Of a DNA stretch of 34,306 nt, positions 30,418 through 34,306 are shown in pieces. A model generated the notes under the pieces. The model did no database searches. It was not told the origin of the DNA and was given only the letters and a program-made list of their open reading frames with translations. Each line of letters starts with the position of its first letter. Position 1 is the first letter of the stretch. Position numbers and translations under genes: made by a program. This DNA is from UMGS363 sp051891935 (GTDB lineage Bacteria > Bacillota > Clostridia > Oscillospirales > Ruminococcaceae), in NCBI GenBank assembly GCA_051891935.1, contig JBJFFR010000153.1:1-34306 (forward strand), in the 5' to 3' direction.

Positions 30418-32504
30418 CATCGCATTTTAAGCGTTTTAATGTGATATTTCAGCATTCCTATTTCCGCATCGGACGGACAGAGCTTTTCAAGTTCGAGCAA
30501 GGTTTTTTCCGCCGAGGAAATATCCCCTGCGTCAAGCATAGCACGAATATTTCTCTTTACCATTTCCGCCATTTCCGACAGCTCGGATCTTGTATCTTTT
30601 GGGGTCATAATCTCCTGCTCGATCGCTTTACGATACTCTGAAACAAACGGTGCAAAATGAGGACAAGCCTTTATAAGTCTACGCATTTCATTTATACATG
30701 TTCTATAATCCTGACTTTTTTTGGCTTCGGTTATTACGAAAACAATATTTCCGATACAAATATCAATAGGGGCATTCCCTTCATTCGGGAATTCTTTTTG
30801 CCATTTTGAAGCGATTTTTCCAAACTGCTCAAAAAGCTTTACAACGTTTTTTTCTGAATTAAAGGCTTCTGCCATTAACCTATTGTACAAAGAAGCAGCG
30901 TTTTTCACAGCATTTGGAGAAAGTGTGTCTACATCATATTCCTCAAATAAAATTATTTGATCGGCAAACCCGCCAACAATATCATTTGCGCATTTTGCAG
31001 CATCGAAATCCTTTGCAGTCAGAAAATCAGAAATATTCATACCACATTTTAACATTATGCAAAGAATATCAGCATATCCGTCCGATCCGTAATTGTCGAT
31101 ATACGCCTTTACCCGTTCAAACTGAAGATCATTGTTAATATAATACGAACGGTATAGCTCTATCAACTCTTCCGCACACGGAACTGCATTTTTAAAATCT
31201 CCAAGAACCTTTATCAGATCCTCTACATTGTCTGTATAAAGTGTTTTTCCACACAAAACATGGAAGAAAGTTGTCTTATTTTCATCATCAAGCGTGTTGA
31301 TGAAGCTTTTTACGCTTTTCCAGCCTGTATGTTCCATTATGTCAGCTCGATCCAGAAAATGCGAATGCATATAATCCTTATCCGATTGGAATTTTTCAGT
31401 TGGAAAGTCTTTAAGCCTTTCTAAAACAGTATTGTATTTTTTCAGCTTTATGCACGCTCTTAAAAACCTTGCATAAATCATTTTTAAAAGGGAATCATTG
31501 ATCTTTATCGGAGTATAAATCAAATCAAGCGTATTTAGCTTCCCATTCAGATAATCCTTATAAATAGGAAAAAATACAAAATAGTCCTCAAGAGCTTTTT
31601 CGTACTCATCCAAACAGAAATACCCTGCTGCCCGAAGAGCATACATATCTACATCGGTTGCAATTGGCTTTTTCCGGAAAAAAGCGCTCTCTTCGAAATA
31701 TTGATCGCAAAAGTCTACAAGTTCATTATATCTATTCATATCATATAAACATATTGCTTTTGCACTGAAATATTGCGTTATTGCAATATCTTTATGATCA
31801 AGCAAATCCAGTCCCATATCAAGGTATTTTAGAACAACTGCTTCATCATCTATCATTTTATAGCAATCTGAGATCTCTCTGTAAACACTGAATTCAACAG
31901 AAGGTTCATTTAGCTCTTCCAATAATAACTCTAAATTTCTCTTACTTTTGGTACGAGCTAATTCAATCATTTGTCCATCTTTGATGAAAAAATAGCCATA
32001 ATGGTCAACCATGTCACCGAGCATCTTTATTGGTGGATAAAGCGGAGATATTGCCTCATGAACTTTATTGATAAACTTAATTTCGGTAGAACGTCTTGTA
32101 AGACGCATTGCGACCGAATCGGTATATTTATTCAAATTGTTTTCATCTAAATATGAGCGGATCTTATATGACGCACTTCTAAAGGCTTTGTATTCACCCG
32201 AATTAAAAAAACGAATAATTTCATCACAGGACTGAAAGATCTCATCTGCATCAAGGAACATATACCACTCGCCGACAGATTTTTCCATAGTAAAATTACG
32301 AGCAGCCGAAAAGTCGTTGATCCATTCAAAATAATATACCTTATCGGTGAATTTCTTTGCGATCTCTACTGTATTATCCGTTGAACCTGTATCTGCGATA
32401 ATAAGCTCGCTGTCAACATTTTCAAGTATCGGCTTTAATGCTGTAAGACATCGTTCAAGATACTTTTCTTCATTTTTTACTATCATTCCTATCGACAAAA
32501 GCAT
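30417..32504 (-). CDS. Family 2 glycosyltransferase with tetratricopeptide-like C-terminus
   Basis: A 695-residue protein whose residues 1-235 are a GT-A catalytic domain: LSIGMIVKNEEKYLERCL, IIADTGSTDNTVEIA, NDFSAARNF and the metal-binding FLDADE. The rest is helical and TPR-like, with repeats such as YFSAKAICLYDMNRYNELVDF and a C-terminal LDAGDISSAEKTLLELEKLCP. This layout is that of the flagellin glycosyltransferases encoded beside fliC in several clostridia (for example CD0240 of C. difficile). It lies directly downstream of flagellin on the same strand, so it is the best candidate to transfer the first sugar to flagellin Ser/Thr. ACGGAGG precedes the start. Confidence 0.85.
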   Translation of the reverse strand: MLLSIGMIVKNEEKYLERCLTALKPILENVDSELIIADTGSTDNTVEIAKKFTDKVYYFEWINDFSAARNFTMEKSVGEWYMFLDADEIFQSCDEIIRFFNSGEYKAFRSASYKIRSYLDENNLNKYTDSVAMRLTRRSTEIKFINKVHEAISPLYPPIKMLGDMVDHYGYFFIKDGQMIELARTKSKRNLELLLEELNEPSVEFSVYREISDCYKMIDDEAVVLKYLDMGLDLLDHKDIAITQYFSAKAICLYDMNRYNELVDFCDQYFEESAFFRKKPIATDVDMYALRAAGYFCLDEYEKALEDYFVFFPIYKDYLNGKLNTLDLIYTPIKINDSLLKMIYARFLRACIKLKKYNTVLERLKDFPTEKFQSDKDYMHSHFLDRADIMEHTGWKSVKSFINTLDDENKTTFFHVLCGKTLYTDNVEDLIKVLGDFKNAVPCAEELIELYRSYYINNDLQFERVKAYIDNYGSDGYADILCIMLKCGMNISDFLTAKDFDAAKCANDIVGGFADQIILFEEYDVDTLSPNAVKNAASLYNRLMAEAFNSEKNVVKLFEQFGKIASKWQKEFPNEGNAPIDICIGNIVFVITEAKKSQDYRTCINEMRRLIKACPHFAPFVSEYRKAIEQEIMTPKDTRSELSEMAEMVKRNIRAMLDAGDISSAEKTLLELEKLCPSDAEIGMLKYHIKTLKMR

Positions 32505-32525
32505 GATATTTTTCCTCCGTTTATT

Positions 32526-32553
32526 ATATTATCTGATCAATACCACTTTTCAA
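32526..32553 (-). promoter_or_regulatory. Possible promoter of the GT2-TPR gene
   Basis: TTGAAA (32548-32553), a 16-bp spacer and TAATAT (32526-32531) on the minus strand. No sigma-28 pattern is seen here. It allows expression of the glycosyltransferase apart from flagellin, which is ended by its own terminator. Confidence 0.5.
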
Positions 32554-32596
32554 TATCATTTTTATTGCATGATACTCAAAACTGATAGATATTTAC

Positions 32597-32628
32597 AAGA
32601 AAAGCGGCTGCCCTTGCGGACAGCCGCT
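32597..32628 (-). terminator. Flagellin gene terminator
   Basis: On the minus strand AGCGGCTGTCC and GGGCAGCCGCT form an 11-bp stem (one G-T pair) closed by a GCAA tetraloop, followed by TTTTCTTGT. It lies about 60 bp past the flagellin stop. Confidence 0.85.
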
Positions 32629-32685
32629 CAAACTCGCTTTTAAGCTATTTAAGCTGTTTTTAAGCTGATCTCAAATCCTGATCTC

Positions 32686-34306
32686 TTACTGGAGAAGTGA
32701 GAGAACGCCCTGAGGAAGCTGATTTGCCTGAGCAAGCATGGACTGTGAAGCCTGGCTGAGGATCTGATTCTTTGTGAAGTTCATCATTTCTTCTGCCATG
32801 TTGGTATCACGGATTCTGGACTCAGCGGATGTGAGGTTCTCGCTTGTAGTATTGAGGTTATCGATCTTGTGTTCGAGACGGTTCTGGATAGCACCGAATG
32901 TACCTCTTACCATGGAAACCTTGTTGATAGCGTTGTCGATCTTGTCGATAGCAGCGTTAGCGGCTTCCTGTGTAGCAAGTGAAAGCTTGTCAGTTCCAAG
33001 TCCTCTTGCGGAGCAGTTCATATCAGCCTTAAGATCGCCAAGACCCTTGGACTCGTAGGAGAATGTGAAGTTTACGCTGTCCTTTGTTCTTGCGCCAACC
33101 TGGAGAGTGATATTATCCTTGTATGTAAGAGTAGCTGTGGAAGCTGTGTTGGAGTTGGACTGTGAAACCTTTCCATCAGGTTCAACGAGCTGAATAGCCT
33201 TATCGCTTGCAGGTTTATATGTTGCCTGACCAACGTTTACAGTTGTTGTAACTGTGCCTGCGTTTGTTGCGCCGTTAGCCATCTTACCTACTGTAATAGT
33301 AGCCAATTCGTAATTTGTGCCGCCTCTATCCTGATACCAGATCTTCTTATCCTTATCAATAAGGAGTTTGCCTTCGCCAACCTTACCAATTTCAGAAGGA
33401 GTTGCACCAGTAGGAATAGTAACTCCATTTACAGTCGTGGAAGCAGGTGTTGTACCATCCTTTGCGTATGTATCAGCAATTGTAATACCGTTGAGAGCAT
33501 TGAAAGCATCTGCGATCTCCTGGCTTGTTACCTTTGTTGCAGTTGTTGCAAGTGCGATTGTTGCGGATGAAACACCGGCAGCACCGCTTGTCTTATCGCC
33601 ACCGGTCTTGCCGAGGTCGATGTTGTAACCAACTGTACCGGGATGTGTTCCTTCAGCTTCAGTCTTCTTCTCAAAGTTGATCGTGATCGTATCACCTGCA
33701 ACGATCTTGCTTGTATCTACTGTAACAACAGCACCGTCGTATGTAAAACCACCCTGTGCATTGTTTTCTGTATCAGCTGTTACATAGCCAACTGTACTCT
33801 TAGCTCCATCACTCGCAGTCCATGTAACCTTGCCGTCATCATCAATGCTTGCTGTGAACGTAACAGTTTCGCTGTTTGTTCCCTTATAGTTAGCGGAGTC
33901 AATAGCCTTTACAAAGCCGCCAGCTGTACCAACCTGCTGTGCCTGACGAACAGCTGTAGCGTAGTTGATGTTACCTGCGCCGTCTGCCTTAGTACCGTCA
34001 GCCATTTCACCGCCGTTAAGAACGATAACACCGTTGAAGTCTGTGTCAGCGATCTGGTTGAGTTCGTCGTTGAGCTGATCAAATTCGAGCTGGATAGCTT
34101 CACGGTCAACGTCGTCCTGATATGTGCCGTTAGCAGACTGTGTAGCAAGAGTTCTCATTCTCTGAAGGATGGAGTCGGTCTCTGTAAGAGCGCCTTCATA
34201 AGTCTGAACCATTGAGATACCGTCCTGTGCGTTCTTAACGCCCTGGTTGATACCGGAGATCTGAGCTCTCATCTTTTCGGAAACTGCGAGACCTGCTGCG
34301 TTATCG
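32686..34306 (-). CDS. fliC: Flagellin (5' end beyond the window)
   Basis: The reading frame runs off the window edge. The first codons visible encode DNAAGLAVSEKMRAQI, so only about the first 45 residues, including the start, are missing. The conserved N-terminal D0/D1 region (ending near NGGEMADG) and the C-terminal D1/D0 region (ATQEAANAAIDKIDNAINKV to QANQLPQGVLSLLQ) enclose a variable domain of about 300 residues rich in Thr, Ser, Gly and Asn. That is large for a clostridial flagellin and offers many O-glycosylation sites. Codon use is strongly biased, as expected for an abundant protein. Its own promoter is outside the window. Confidence 0.95.
   Translation of the reverse strand, partial: DNAAGLAVSEKMRAQISGINQGVKNAQDGISMVQTYEGALTETDSILQRMRTLATQSANGTYQDDVDREAIQLEFDQLNDELNQIADTDFNGVIVLNGGEMADGTKADGAGNINYATAVRQAQQVGTAGGFVKAIDSANYKGTNSETVTFTASIDDDGKVTWTASDGAKSTVGYVTADTENNAQGGFTYDGAVVTVDTSKIVAGDTITINFEKKTEAEGTHPGTVGYNIDLGKTGGDKTSGAAGVSSATIALATTATKVTSQEIADAFNALNGITIADTYAKDGTTPASTTVNGVTIPTGATPSEIGKVGEGKLLIDKDKKIWYQDRGGTNYELATITVGKMANGATNAGTVTTTVNVGQATYKPASDKAIQLVEPDGKVSQSNSNTASTATLTYKDNITLQVGARTKDSVNFTFSYESKGLGDLKADMNCSARGLGTDKLSLATQEAANAAIDKIDNAINKVSMVRGTFGAIQNRLEHKIDNLNTTSENLTSAESRIRDTNMAEEMMNFTKNQILSQASQSMLAQANQLPQGVLSLLQ

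Noticed and set aside
33643..34215. 190-codon plus-strand frame opposite flagellin
   Set aside because: Antisense of the conserved flagellin D1 region; Cys/Ser-rich and without start signals.

Overview
This window looks like chromosomal DNA of a motile, anaerobic member of the Clostridia, most likely an Oscillospiraceae/Ruminococcus-like gut or rumen bacterium. The grounds are Gram-positive style AGGAGG ribosome-binding sites, lipobox signal peptides, a T-box leader, a DUF1292 gene, a radical-SAM PflX-like gene, a flagellin, TrpXYZ-type transport genes and moderate G+C. No tRNA, rRNA, CRISPR array or transposase gene was found. The species is not identifiable from the sequence alone.

Layout. 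1-775: a roughly 200-nt structured RNA on the minus strand, probably 6S RNA, with its own promoter and terminator, downstream of a DUF1292 gene. 920-2135: a promoter, about 1.2 kb without any normal gene, and a strong terminator. This transcript has a folded 5' half and a 3' half made of about 12 degenerate units of 47-70 nt. Most units carry an extended Shine-Dalgarno-like sequence, and nine of them lead into an ATG and a 2-16 codon ORF. It is the most unusual object in the window. 2112-4494: a PflX-type radical SAM protein and a secreted LRR/fibronectin-III protein. 4609-6731: an SDR oxidoreductase and a two-gene ThrE-type amino-acid exporter. 6730-9914: a tryptophan-type ABC transporter (ATPase, permease, lipoprotein) behind a T-box whose specifier reads TGG (Trp). 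9952-11277: a CobW-family metallochaperone GTPase with a long His/Asp tract. 11414-16803: an orphan sugar-binding lipoprotein, a membrane-anchored secreted protein, a cytosolic sugar-binding-domain/GGDEF fusion, and a 117-bp palindromic MITE-like element. 16837-19613: an lrgA-lrgB-HAD phosphatase-aldo/keto reductase operon.

19715-34306 appears to be a flagellin-modification locus. A sigma-28 (FliA/SigD) type promoter (TAAA-N15-GCCGATAT) precedes nine closely spaced plus-strand genes: an acetyltransferase, CDP-glucose synthesis (RfbF, RfbG), a GT4 glycosyltransferase, an RmlC-like epimerase, a nucleotide-sugar reductase, an FkbM methyltransferase, a radical SAM/SPASM protein, a motif-less FkbM paralogue, and a GT2/methyltransferase fusion. 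They converge on a minus-strand GT2-TPR glycosyltransferase that lies directly downstream of a large flagellin gene, which is cut by the window edge. The inferred role is to make a methylated and possibly acetylated CDP-6-deoxyhexose glycan and attach it to flagellin, with flagellar-regulon timing.
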